This document shows positions 16,489 through 24,259 of a stretch of DNA of 64,000 nt, piece after piece (position 1 is the first letter of the stretch; every line of letters starts with the position of its first letter). The DNA comes from JADLCB01 sp964398315 (GTDB lineage Bacteria; Planctomycetota; Phycisphaerae; Tepidisphaerales; Tepidisphaeraceae). The stretch lies in assembly GCA_964398315.1 (NCBI GenBank), contig CAYNMV010000016.1:5421-69420 (forward strand). The letters run 5' to 3'. The notes under the pieces were generated by a model, which was not told the origin of the DNA, did no database searches, and was given only the letters and a program-made list of their open reading frames with translations. Made by a program: the position numbers and the translations under genes.

Positions 16489-17778
16489 ATGTCACAGAGT
16501 CATATCAGCGCCCGCCAGTACATCCGCAGCCTCGAGGAGGCCGGCATCCTGCCGCGCGGGGATGAGCTGGGAGCCAACCCCCTGGAGCCGCCGCCGGATA
16601 CCGAGGCCGCTCAGCGCGTGCCCAATGCCACCCGCACCGATTCCCAGGCCATAGAGCGCCGCTGGGCGATGCTGAACGTGCCGGAATCCGTCCGTGCGCA
16701 ACTGCTCGACCAGCAGGCCCGTGACACCGCTGACCTTTACGCCCGCAACATCGAGAACTACATCGGAGCGGTGCGCCTGCCCTTGGGACTGGCCGGACCG
16801 CTGCGCATCAACGGGCTGCACGCCCGCGGCGACTACTACATCCCCCTGGCCACGACCGAGGCAGCGCTGGTCGCCTCCTATACGCGCGGATCCGTCGCCA
16901 TTACCGAGGCCGGAGGCTGCACCGCGGCGGTGATCAGCACCGGCGTGGGCCGCGCGCCCGTGTTTGTCTTCGACACGATGCAGGATGCGGGTCGATTCGC
17001 GCTCTGGGTGACAGAGCAAATTGAGGCGTTTCGTGCCTGCGCCCAGGCCACCACCCGCCATGGCCAACTGCGCGACATGAAGATCACAATGGCGGGCAAT
17101 ATCGTTTACTTGCTCCTGGAGTTCACCACCGGCGACGCCGCCGGTCAGAACATGGTGACGATCGCCACGGAAGCGGTCTGCCAGCATATTGAAGCGCATA
17201 GCCCCGTGCCGCCGCTGCGCTGGTATGTCGAGGGGAACATGTCCGGCGATAAGAAGGCGTCCAGCCAGTCCTTCCAGACGGTGCGCGGGCGCAAGGTCAC
17301 GGCCGAGGTGATCCTGCCGGCGGACCTGGTCCGCCGCCGCCTGCGGGTCGAGCCGACGGCGATGCTTGATTACTACCGCATCAGCAGCCTGGGCGGTGTG
17401 TTGAGCGGCAACATAGGCATCCAGGGGCACTATGCCAACGGCCTGGCCGCCCTGTTCATCGCCTGCGGACAGGACGCCGCCTGTGTGGCCGAGGCATCGG
17501 TGGGCGTGACACGGATGGATCTGCGCGATGATGGAGCGCTGCAGGCATCGGTGACGCTGCCCAACTTGATCGTCGGTACCGTCGGCGGCGGCACCGGCCT
17601 GCCCAGCGCCACGGCCTGCCTGCAGATTCTTGGACTGGCCGGCACGGGTCACGCAAACGCCTTCGCAGAAGTAGCCGGCGCGCTGCTGCTGGCGGGTGAA
17701 TTGTCAATTATCGCGGCCCTGGCCGCCGGCCATTTTGCCGGGGCCCATGAGAAGCTTGCTCGGGGGAAACGACCGTGA
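16489..17778 (+). CDS. Class I-type hydroxymethylglutaryl-CoA reductase
   Basis: 429 residues, GGGAGGGAGG before the ATG. Makes mevalonate from HMG-CoA using NADPH, the committed step of the mevalonate route. Key residues are all present: catalytic Glu in ATTEAALVAS (E124), catalytic Lys in NMSGDKKASSQ (K255 or K256), Asp in ACGQDAA (D329) and the C-terminal His in LAAGHFAGAH (H415 or H420). The NADP-binding motif GDAAGQNMV and the ENYIG and GTVGGGTGLPSA motifs point to class I rather than the class II (degradative) enzymes. There is no N-terminal membrane anchor. No HMG-CoA synthase or mevalonate kinase is in the window. Its stop overlaps the UbiA start by 4 nt. Confidence 0.92.
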   Translation: MSQSHISARQYIRSLEEAGILPRGDELGANPLEPPPDTEAAQRVPNATRTDSQAIERRWAMLNVPESVRAQLLDQQARDTADLYARNIENYIGAVRLPLGLAGPLRINGLHARGDYYIPLATTEAALVASYTRGSVAITEAGGCTAAVISTGVGRAPVFVFDTMQDAGRFALWVTEQIEAFRACAQATTRHGQLRDMKITMAGNIVYLLLEFTTGDAAGQNMVTIATEAVCQHIEAHSPVPPLRWYVEGNMSGDKKASSQSFQTVRGRKVTAEVILPADLVRRRLRVEPTAMLDYYRISSLGGVLSGNIGIQGHYANGLAALFIACGQDAACVAEASVGVTRMDLRDDGALQASVTLPNLIVGTVGGGTGLPSATACLQILGLAGTGHANAFAEVAGALLLAGELSIIAALAAGHFAGAHEKLARGKRP

Positions 17779-18797
17779 TGGAATCCGCATCTTCCCATCC
17801 TTCCGCATCGCGTCCCAGCGCCGGCGCTGCCATGGCCGAGGCATCCACGGCAACCAGGGACGGCCAACACGCATTTTTCCGCAAGTGGTGGACTTACCAG
17901 CGTGAGCGTTTCCCTCTGCTGGGCCACGGTCCGCTCATCGCCGCCTTCAGCTTCTGCGCGGTGTCGCTCTCGGCCATGCTGCGCACCGATCCACAGCAAC
18001 CCGCCTGGCCGGCGTGGCAGTCGGCCCTCGTCGCCTTCATCACCTGCTTCGGCTTCTTCCTGCAACTGCGCATCGCCGATGAATTCAAGGACCTGGCGGA
18101 GGACACCCGCTTTCGTCCCTATCGCCCTGTGCCGCGCGGGCTGGTGAGCCTGCGCGAGCTGGGATGGCTGTTTGTGATCATCTGCGCCCTGCAACTGATG
18201 CTGGCCCTGTGGCGGGATGTGAGGCTGCTGGCGCTGCTCGGGATCACCTGGGCCTACCTGGCACTGATGAGCAAGGAGTTTTTCATCGGCGACTGGCTGC
18301 GGCCGCGGGCGGTGCTCTACATGCTCAGCCACATGGTCATCATGCCGCTGGTTGACCTGTTTGCCACCAGCGCGGACTGGCTCCCGGCCAACAGCGCCCT
18401 GCCGCCCGGGCTGATCTGGTTCCTGCTTGCCAGCTACTTCAACGGCCTGGTCATCGAGATTGGCCGCAAGATCCGCGCTCCGGCCGATGAGGAAACCGGC
18501 GTGGCCACCTACTCGGTGCTGTGGGGCCGTGGACCGGCGGTGCTGAGCTGGTGGGCGGCCATGGCGGCCACCGCGCTGCTAGCGATGATTGTCGCCTGGC
18601 ACATGCATCGGATGGTGCTGATCGGGAGCGTGCTCACGTTGGCCCTGGTGGGTGCGGTGGCGGTAGGCACGGCTTTTCTGGTCCAGCCCGCCGCGGGACG
18701 CGGCAAGTGGATTGAGCGATACGCGGGACTGTGGACGATAATCCTCTACCTTGGTCTGGGTCTGCTGCCTCACCTGGTGGAAGGAAGCGGGCAATGA
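17775..18797 (+). CDS. UbiA-family prenyltransferase (integral membrane)
   Basis: 340 residues (GTG at 17775, or ATG at 17778). About eight hydrophobic segments. The first Asp-rich motif is ADEFKDLAED (D102, D106, D110, a DxxxDxxxD form of the NDxxDxxxD motif), followed by RFRPYRPVPRG. The second is at EIGRKIRAPADEETGVATYS. UbiA enzymes transfer a prenyl diphosphate to an aromatic ring, a glycerol phosphate or another acceptor at the membrane, with Mg2+ held by the two Asp motifs. The acceptor is not readable; adjacency to HMG-CoA reductase on one side and a phosphotransferase on the other suggests a dedicated prenylated product. Translationally coupled at both ends (4-nt overlaps). Confidence 0.87.
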   Translation: MMESASSHPSASRPSAGAAMAEASTATRDGQHAFFRKWWTYQRERFPLLGHGPLIAAFSFCAVSLSAMLRTDPQQPAWPAWQSALVAFITCFGFFLQLRIADEFKDLAEDTRFRPYRPVPRGLVSLRELGWLFVIICALQLMLALWRDVRLLALLGITWAYLALMSKEFFIGDWLRPRAVLYMLSHMVIMPLVDLFATSADWLPANSALPPGLIWFLLASYFNGLVIEIGRKIRAPADEETGVATYSVLWGRGPAVLSWWAAMAATALLAMIVAWHMHRMVLIGSVLTLALVGAVAVGTAFLVQPAAGRGKWIERYAGLWTIILYLGLGLLPHLVEGSGQ

Positions 18798-21553
18798 ACT
18801 GGATCTACACCCCCGCCACAGCGCATCCGGCGCATGGCCGATGCGCTGAAGCCGCCATGCTGGCCACGCTGATCGGTGGCAAGGCCGCGGCTCTGGCGCG
18901 CCTGCACCGGGCGAACCTGCCCATCCCCCCCTGGTTTGCGCTCACGCGCCAGGCATTCGAGCAGAGCCTGGACCCCGCCCGCCGTGCCGCCCTCGCGGCC
19001 GGCGACCTGGAAGTATCCGACTGGCAGAACCTGCATCCCGCCCCTGGCGTGGCGGCGGCGATTGAAGCCGCTGTGCGGGCGCTGCCTGGCGAGGGGCTGT
19101 TTGCCGTGCGCTCATCGGCGGTGGATGAGGATGGCACGCAGCACTCGTTCGCCGGGCAGCTCGAGAGTTTTCTCTTTGTGCCGGCGGAGCAGGTGATACG
19201 GCGGGTGGCTGATGTTTGGCGCAGTGGTTTTTCACCGCGTGTGCTGGCCTATCGGCGCGAGCATGGCCTGCCACTGCCGCCGCAGGCGCCGGCTGTGCTG
19301 GTGCAGCGGATGATCGATGCCGAGGTCTCCGGGGTTGCCTTTGCCGCCGATCCGATCAGCGGGAGCCGCAGCACGCTGATTGTCTCCGCTGTTTTCGGCC
19401 TGGGCACGGCCCTGGTCGGCGGTGATGCTGAGGCTGACACCTATCGCCTGCGGCATGATGGCACGCCGATCGAGCAGCACATCGTCCGCAAGTCGTTGCG
19501 CCATGTTGCCGACCCCAGCCGCCCCGGCGGCGTGCGCGAAGAGAAGGTGCCGGATGCCATCGCCGACCGCCCCGCCCTGGCACCCGATCAGTTGCAGCGC
19601 ATCGCCGAGCTGGTGCTGGCGGTGAGCCGGCTGGAACAGCGCCCACAGGATATCGAGTGGGCCCTGGCCGGCGGTAAGCTATACCTGCTCCAGTCGCGGC
19701 CTGTCACATCACTGGCGGCGGTGGCCGATCCCGAGGGGGTGCGGGCGCTGTGGGATAACTCCAACATCGCCGAAAGCTACGCCGGCATCACCACGCCCCT
19801 CACCTTCAGCTTCGCCCAGCGCGCCTATGAAGGGGCCTATCGCCAGTTCTGCCGGCTGATGAAAGTGCCGGCGGCGGTGATCGATGACAACCAGGCGATG
19901 TTCTCGCAAATGCTGGGGCTGATCCGCGGGCGCATTTACTACAACCTGCTCAACTGGTATCGACTGTTGGCGATGCTCCCCGGGTTCTCGGTCAACCGGC
20001 AGTTCATGGAGCAGATGATGGGCGTGCGCGAAGGCCTGCCCCCGGAGGTAGCGCACGAAGTAGCGGAAAAGACCTGGTCACAGCGCCAGGCCGCCCGCCT
20101 GCGCCTGGCCTGGAGCCTGGCCGGCCTGGTGATGCACCATTTCCGTCTGCCAGGCACGATCCGCTCGTTCCACGCCCGCCTGGAGGATGCCCTTGCGGCC
20201 AGCGCAGCCGATCCCGCGCTGGAGCAGATGCGGCTGGATCAGCTTACGGCGGCGTTCCGACGGCTGGAGAGCCGGCTGCTGACCCGCTGGGATGCGCCGC
20301 TGATCAACGACTTCCTGGCGATGATCTTCTTCGGTGCCCTGGGCAAGGCCATTTCGAGCTGGTGTGGCCCAAGCCAACCCGGCGCGCAAGGAGCGGGCGA
20401 AAATCTCCGCAACGACCTGCTGGCCGATGAGGGCGGGATCATCAGCACTGAGCCGGTGAAGCGCATCGCGGCGATGGCGGAACTGGCGGCGGCGGATGAG
20501 ACATTGGTGGCGGCCCTGTGCCAGGCCACACCCGAGGAGATCGAACCGCAGATGTCCCGGCTTCCTGCGCTGGCCGCGGCGTATCGTGCTTACCTGGACA
20601 AGTTTGGCGACCGCTGCTTGGAAGAGTTGAAGCTCGAAAGCCCGACCCTGGTCGATGATCCCACCCCCCTGCTGCGCAGCATCGGTCAGACCGCGCGCCG
20701 GCAGTTGGCCGCCCGCGCAAGCGGTGCAGACGGTGCCCAAGGCAGTCCCTCCGGCGCGCGCAACGCCGCCATAGACACGCCCCGCATCCGCGCTGAGCAG
20801 TGCATCGCGCAGGCGCTGGAAGATCATCCTCTCAAGAAGTGCATCTTCAACTGGCTGCTGAAACACGCGCGCGGGCGGGTGCGCGACCGCGAAAACCTGC
20901 GCTTTGAGCGCACGCGCCTGTTCGGGCGGGTGCGGCGGATTTTCGTTGAGATCGGCCGCCGGCTCGTTGCCGAGGGGCTGCTGGTCGAACCGCGCGATAT
21001 CTTTTATCTCACCGTCGATGAAGTTCTCGGCTTTGTGGAAGGCACCAGCGTTGAGACCGGCCTGGCAGCCATCGTGGCCCGGCGAAAGCTGGAGTTTGAC
21101 CGCTATCGCAGCCAGCCGGCGCCCGCCGATCGATTTGAAACGCGCGGCGCGGTCTATCTCGGCAACACCTTCGCGGCCACCACACCCATCGATGCCACCA
21201 CCACAACCACCAACGGACAGTTGCAGGGGACCGGTTGCTGCCCCGGCATCGTGCGCGGGCGCGTGCGTCTGATCCGCGATCCACGCGGGGCCCACCTGCG
21301 CCAGGGCGAAATCCTGGTTGCCGAGCGCACCGATCCGGGATGGATCATGCTATTCCCTGCAGCCGCCGGCGTGCTGGTTGAGCGCGGCAGCCTGCTGTCC
21401 CATTCGGCGATTGTCGCTCGTGAGCTGGGCATCCCGGCCATCGTGTCCATCCCCAACCTGATGCGGACCCTGACCGATGGGCAGGAGGTGGAGATGGATG
21501 GGTCCACCGGCATCATCCGCGTGATCGAGACGCATGCGGAGCGATCGCCATGA
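18794..21553 (+). CDS. PEP-synthase-like dikinase / phosphotransferase without the PEP TIM barrel
   Basis: 919 residues. An N-terminal ATP-grasp domain (~25-325) is shown by IGGKAAALARLHRANLPIPP, AVRSSAVDEDGTQHSFAGQ, VQRMIDAEVSGVAFAADPIS and DIEWALAGGKLYLLQSRP. A long middle domain (~330-800) has no obvious homology. A swivelling phosphohistidine domain (~815-910) includes ILVAERTDPGWIMLFPAAAG and GSLLSHSAIVARELGIPAIV, catalytic H870. The C-terminal PEP/pyruvate TIM barrel of true PEP synthase is missing, as in rifampin phosphotransferase, where the middle domain binds the acceptor. I infer an ATP-dependent phosphotransferase acting on a cluster-specific substrate. Coupled by ATGA overlap to both neighbours. 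Confidence 0.83.
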   Translation: MNWIYTPATAHPAHGRCAEAAMLATLIGGKAAALARLHRANLPIPPWFALTRQAFEQSLDPARRAALAAGDLEVSDWQNLHPAPGVAAAIEAAVRALPGEGLFAVRSSAVDEDGTQHSFAGQLESFLFVPAEQVIRRVADVWRSGFSPRVLAYRREHGLPLPPQAPAVLVQRMIDAEVSGVAFAADPISGSRSTLIVSAVFGLGTALVGGDAEADTYRLRHDGTPIEQHIVRKSLRHVADPSRPGGVREEKVPDAIADRPALAPDQLQRIAELVLAVSRLEQRPQDIEWALAGGKLYLLQSRPVTSLAAVADPEGVRALWDNSNIAESYAGITTPLTFSFAQRAYEGAYRQFCRLMKVPAAVIDDNQAMFSQMLGLIRGRIYYNLLNWYRLLAMLPGFSVNRQFMEQMMGVREGLPPEVAHEVAEKTWSQRQAARLRLAWSLAGLVMHHFRLPGTIRSFHARLEDALAASAADPALEQMRLDQLTAAFRRLESRLLTRWDAPLINDFLAMIFFGALGKAISSWCGPSQPGAQGAGENLRNDLLADEGGIISTEPVKRIAAMAELAAADETLVAALCQATPEEIEPQMSRLPALAAAYRAYLDKFGDRCLEELKLESPTLVDDPTPLLRSIGQTARRQLAARASGADGAQGSPSGARNAAIDTPRIRAEQCIAQALEDHPLKKCIFNWLLKHARGRVRDRENLRFERTRLFGRVRRIFVEIGRRLVAEGLLVEPRDIFYLTVDEVLGFVEGTSVETGLAAIVARRKLEFDRYRSQPAPADRFETRGAVYLGNTFAATTPIDATTTTTNGQLQGTGCCPGIVRGRVRLIRDPRGAHLRQGEILVAERTDPGWIMLFPAAAGVLVERGSLLSHSAIVARELGIPAIVSIPNLMRTLTDGQEVEMDGSTGIIRVIETHAERSP

Positions 21554-22698
21554 CCCCTGCCGCACCTGCACATCCCGCCACCAGCGGCGAGTCTCATCGA
21601 GCCAGCACCGAGGCCGCCGTCCGGGCGGATTTCAGCGTCATCCGCTATGCCCAGTGCTGGGAGGATGCCGACATCCTGCTCGAAGCCCTGGGCGTGCAGC
21701 CCGGTGATGTCTGTCTGTCGATCGCCTCGGCCGGTGATAATTCATTTTCCCTTCTGTCGCGCGATCCAGCCCGCGTGATCGCCGTCGATCTGAATCCCGC
21801 ACAGCTTGCCTGTGTCCATCTGCGCAAGGCGGCCTACGCACTGCTGAATCACGATGAGTTGCTGCGCCTGATCGGCGCCCGGCCAGACGATCACCGCGCC
21901 GCCCTTTACGCCCGCTGCCGGCCCGAATTGCCGCTCGCAGCGCGACAATTCTGGGATGATCACCCTCAGCTCATTGCCGCAGGGATCGGTTCGGCAGGGA
22001 AGTTCGAGCGCTATTTCGCCCTGTTCCGCAACCGTGTCCTGCCGTGGGGCCACTCACGCGGGCGGGTGCAGCGGCTGCTGGCCGGTGGTACACGTGAACA
22101 TCGGCAGGCGTTCTTCGAATCGACCTGGAACAGTTGGCGCTGGCGACTGATGTTCCGCCTCTTTTTCTCGCGCCTGGTTATGGGCCGGCTGGGGCGCGAT
22201 CCGGCCTTTTTCCGCTACGTTGAAGGCTCGGTGGCCGAGCGCATCGCCGCCCGCGCCCGCCATGCGCTGGTGGAACTCAACCCGGCGGAGAACCCCTATC
22301 TCCAGTGGATCCTCACGGGCCGCTACCTCACCGCCCTGCCACACGCCCTGCGCCCCGAGAACTTCGATGCCATCCGCCGCAATCTCGATCGCCTGGAGAT
22401 CTATCATGGCTCGATTGAGGATTATCTCGCGGCCAATCCCGGCGTACGAATTGACCGCTTCAACCTGAGCGACATCTTTGAATACATGTCCGAAGCCAAT
22501 ACCGCCGCCCTGCTGCGGCGGCTGACCGATTCAGCCACACCCGGTGCGCGTCTGGTTTACTGGAACATGCTGGTGCCACGCAGCGCTCCGGCAGAACTGG
22601 CCCACCGCCTGCGACCGGTGGAAGGGCTGGGCGAGGCGCTGCTGCTGCGCGACAAGGCATTTTTCTACTCACGCCTGGTAGTGGAGGCGGTGACGTGA
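21550..22698 (+). CDS. DUF3419 / BtaA-like S-adenosylmethionine-dependent aminocarboxypropyltransferase
   Basis: 382 residues. The SAM-binding segment is VCLSIASAGDNSFSLLSRDP with VIAVDLNPAQLACVHLRKAA. Further hallmarks are the second aspartate segment RFNLSDIFEYMSEANTAALLRRL and the C-terminal RLVYWNMLVPRSAP. BtaA, the characterised member, moves the 3-amino-3-carboxypropyl group of SAM onto diacylglycerol in betaine-lipid synthesis. The partner N-methyltransferase BtaB is not adjacent, so the product here may be a non-methylated homoserine-type headgroup or another acceptor may be used. 4-nt overlaps with both neighbours place it in the lipid cluster. Confidence 0.85.
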   Translation: MTPAAPAHPATSGESHRASTEAAVRADFSVIRYAQCWEDADILLEALGVQPGDVCLSIASAGDNSFSLLSRDPARVIAVDLNPAQLACVHLRKAAYALLNHDELLRLIGARPDDHRAALYARCRPELPLAARQFWDDHPQLIAAGIGSAGKFERYFALFRNRVLPWGHSRGRVQRLLAGGTREHRQAFFESTWNSWRWRLMFRLFFSRLVMGRLGRDPAFFRYVEGSVAERIAARARHALVELNPAENPYLQWILTGRYLTALPHALRPENFDAIRRNLDRLEIYHGSIEDYLAANPGVRIDRFNLSDIFEYMSEANTAALLRRLTDSATPGARLVYWNMLVPRSAPAELAHRLRPVEGLGEALLLRDKAFFYSRLVVEAVT

Positions 22699-24047
22699 TG
22701 CATCCACTTTTGGGCATCGCAGCCGTGCTGGTGACGCTGGCTGTGCTGATGGCACTGCTCAAGGTGATTGAGCACTGGTTGCAGCCACCTGCGGAACTGG
22801 TGCGCAAGCTGCTGCATGTCGGCATGGGCAGCGTTGTCCTCACCTTTCCCTGGTTGTTTGATCGCACGTGGCCGGTGGTTCTGCTGGCGGCCATCGCCAC
22901 CGCAGCGCTGGCTGTGGTGCGCCTTGCCCCGGCGCTGCGGGATGGAGTAGGTACGGTGCTCAACCGCGTCCAGCGCCCGAGCCTGGGTGAGATCTACTTC
23001 GCCATCGCGGTCGGCGTGCTGTTCTGGCTGAGCGCCGGCAATCCACTGTTGTTTTGCCTGCCCATGCTGATCATGACCCTGGCCGATGCCACCGCGGCCC
23101 TGATCGGCCTGGCCTATGGCAAGGTGCGCTACCTGACCAGCGACGGGCTGAAAAGCGCTGAAGGCTCCATCGCCTTCTTCGCCATCGCGTTCCTGAGCGT
23201 GCATGTGCCGCTGCTGCTGCTGACCGATACCGGCCGGGCTGAGACGCTGTTGATCGCGCTGGTCATCGGCATCCTGGCGATGCTGCTGGAGGCGATCGCC
23301 TGGCGCGGCCTGGACAACCTGCTCATCCCACTGGGAGCCTATGCCTTCCTGCGCGTCTATCTGAACGAGTCGGTCGAACCGCTGATGGTGCGGCTGGTGG
23401 CAACGCTGGCATTCCTGGCACTGGCGCTGTCGTGGCGACGGCGCTCATCGCTGGATGACAGCGCCCTGATGACCGCTGCGCTGTTCGGCTATGGCGCGCT
23501 GATGCTGGGCAACCGGCTGTGGCTCATCGGGCCGGTGATGGTGTTCCTGGCCCACACTCTCATCTGGCCGCGGCATGGCCCGCGGCGGCAGCACACGGTC
23601 TGGGCCGTGCTGGCGGTGATCACAACGGCACTGCTTTGGCTGGCGCTGAACGTACGTCAGCCATCGAACCACTATTACCATGCCTACGCCGTGACCTTCG
23701 GCGCACACCTGGCAATTTTCGGCGTGTCCTACATCCCGCTTAGTATCCCCCGCCACCGCCAGTGGCGCGGGCTGGCCGGCTGGGTGTTGATCGGATGGGT
23801 ACTGGCGCTGATACAGGTGATATTCACGATAGCGCCTGCCGCCATCCGCCTCACAGCCCCCGCGCTGAGCCTGCTGCTGGCAACACTGGCCGGGGTGGCG
23901 GTGGGAGGCGGTGTGTTCTTCCTTCTACGCCCTTACCTCTACGATCCGCGCCGATCGGATGCGCGGGTCCACAGTGCGGGGTTTGCCGCCGGACTGCTGG
24001 GATCCCTGGTCGCTTTCGCTATCGAGACGCTGATTCATCAGGCATGA
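22695..24047 (+). CDS. Phytol/dolichol-kinase-like polytopic membrane protein
   Basis: 450 residues (GTG at 22695 or ATG at 22698). Residues 1-200 match the CTP-dependent polyprenol/phytol kinase family: RKLLHVGMGSVVLTFPWLF (the RK-x-x-H signature) and LPMLIMTLADATAALIGLAYGKVRY with SAEGSIAFF. These enzymes phosphorylate long-chain prenyl alcohols. Residues ~210-450 add about eight more membrane helices not seen in the small phytol kinases, perhaps a transport or second catalytic module. As the last coupled gene it fits prenol salvage or phosphorylation for the UbiA step, which is inference. Confidence 0.8.
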   Translation: MMHPLLGIAAVLVTLAVLMALLKVIEHWLQPPAELVRKLLHVGMGSVVLTFPWLFDRTWPVVLLAAIATAALAVVRLAPALRDGVGTVLNRVQRPSLGEIYFAIAVGVLFWLSAGNPLLFCLPMLIMTLADATAALIGLAYGKVRYLTSDGLKSAEGSIAFFAIAFLSVHVPLLLLTDTGRAETLLIALVIGILAMLLEAIAWRGLDNLLIPLGAYAFLRVYLNESVEPLMVRLVATLAFLALALSWRRRSSLDDSALMTAALFGYGALMLGNRLWLIGPVMVFLAHTLIWPRHGPRRQHTVWAVLAVITTALLWLALNVRQPSNHYYHAYAVTFGAHLAIFGVSYIPLSIPRHRQWRGLAGWVLIGWVLALIQVIFTIAPAAIRLTAPALSLLLATLAGVAVGGGVFFLLRPYLYDPRRSDARVHSAGFAAGLLGSLVAFAIETLIHQA

Positions 24048-24259
24048 ACCCGCACCATCCGATTCGACAGACAGCCTGCTTGCCCGTTGCTTCGCCACGA
24101 CAGCGAAATGCCCCATGTGATGGCCATGGGCAGTGAACCCGCAGCGGGCGGGTGACGATGGATCGGGCGCAGGTTTGGGGTAGGATGCAACCCCTTCGGC
24201 CCGTCATCCGCCAGCGCGGGGTTGGCCGTACTAACGGTGCAGAATCTGGAAGGAAAAGC

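Noticed and set aside
20078..21295. 405-residue minus-strand ORF
   Set aside because: Antisense to the phosphohistidine-domain region of the dikinase-like gene.
24152..24259. N-terminal extension of the membrane glycosyltransferase-like protein
   Set aside because: The GTG at 24260 has a good ribosome-binding site and the upstream residues (MTMDRAQVWGRMQPLRPV) have no helix or coding character.
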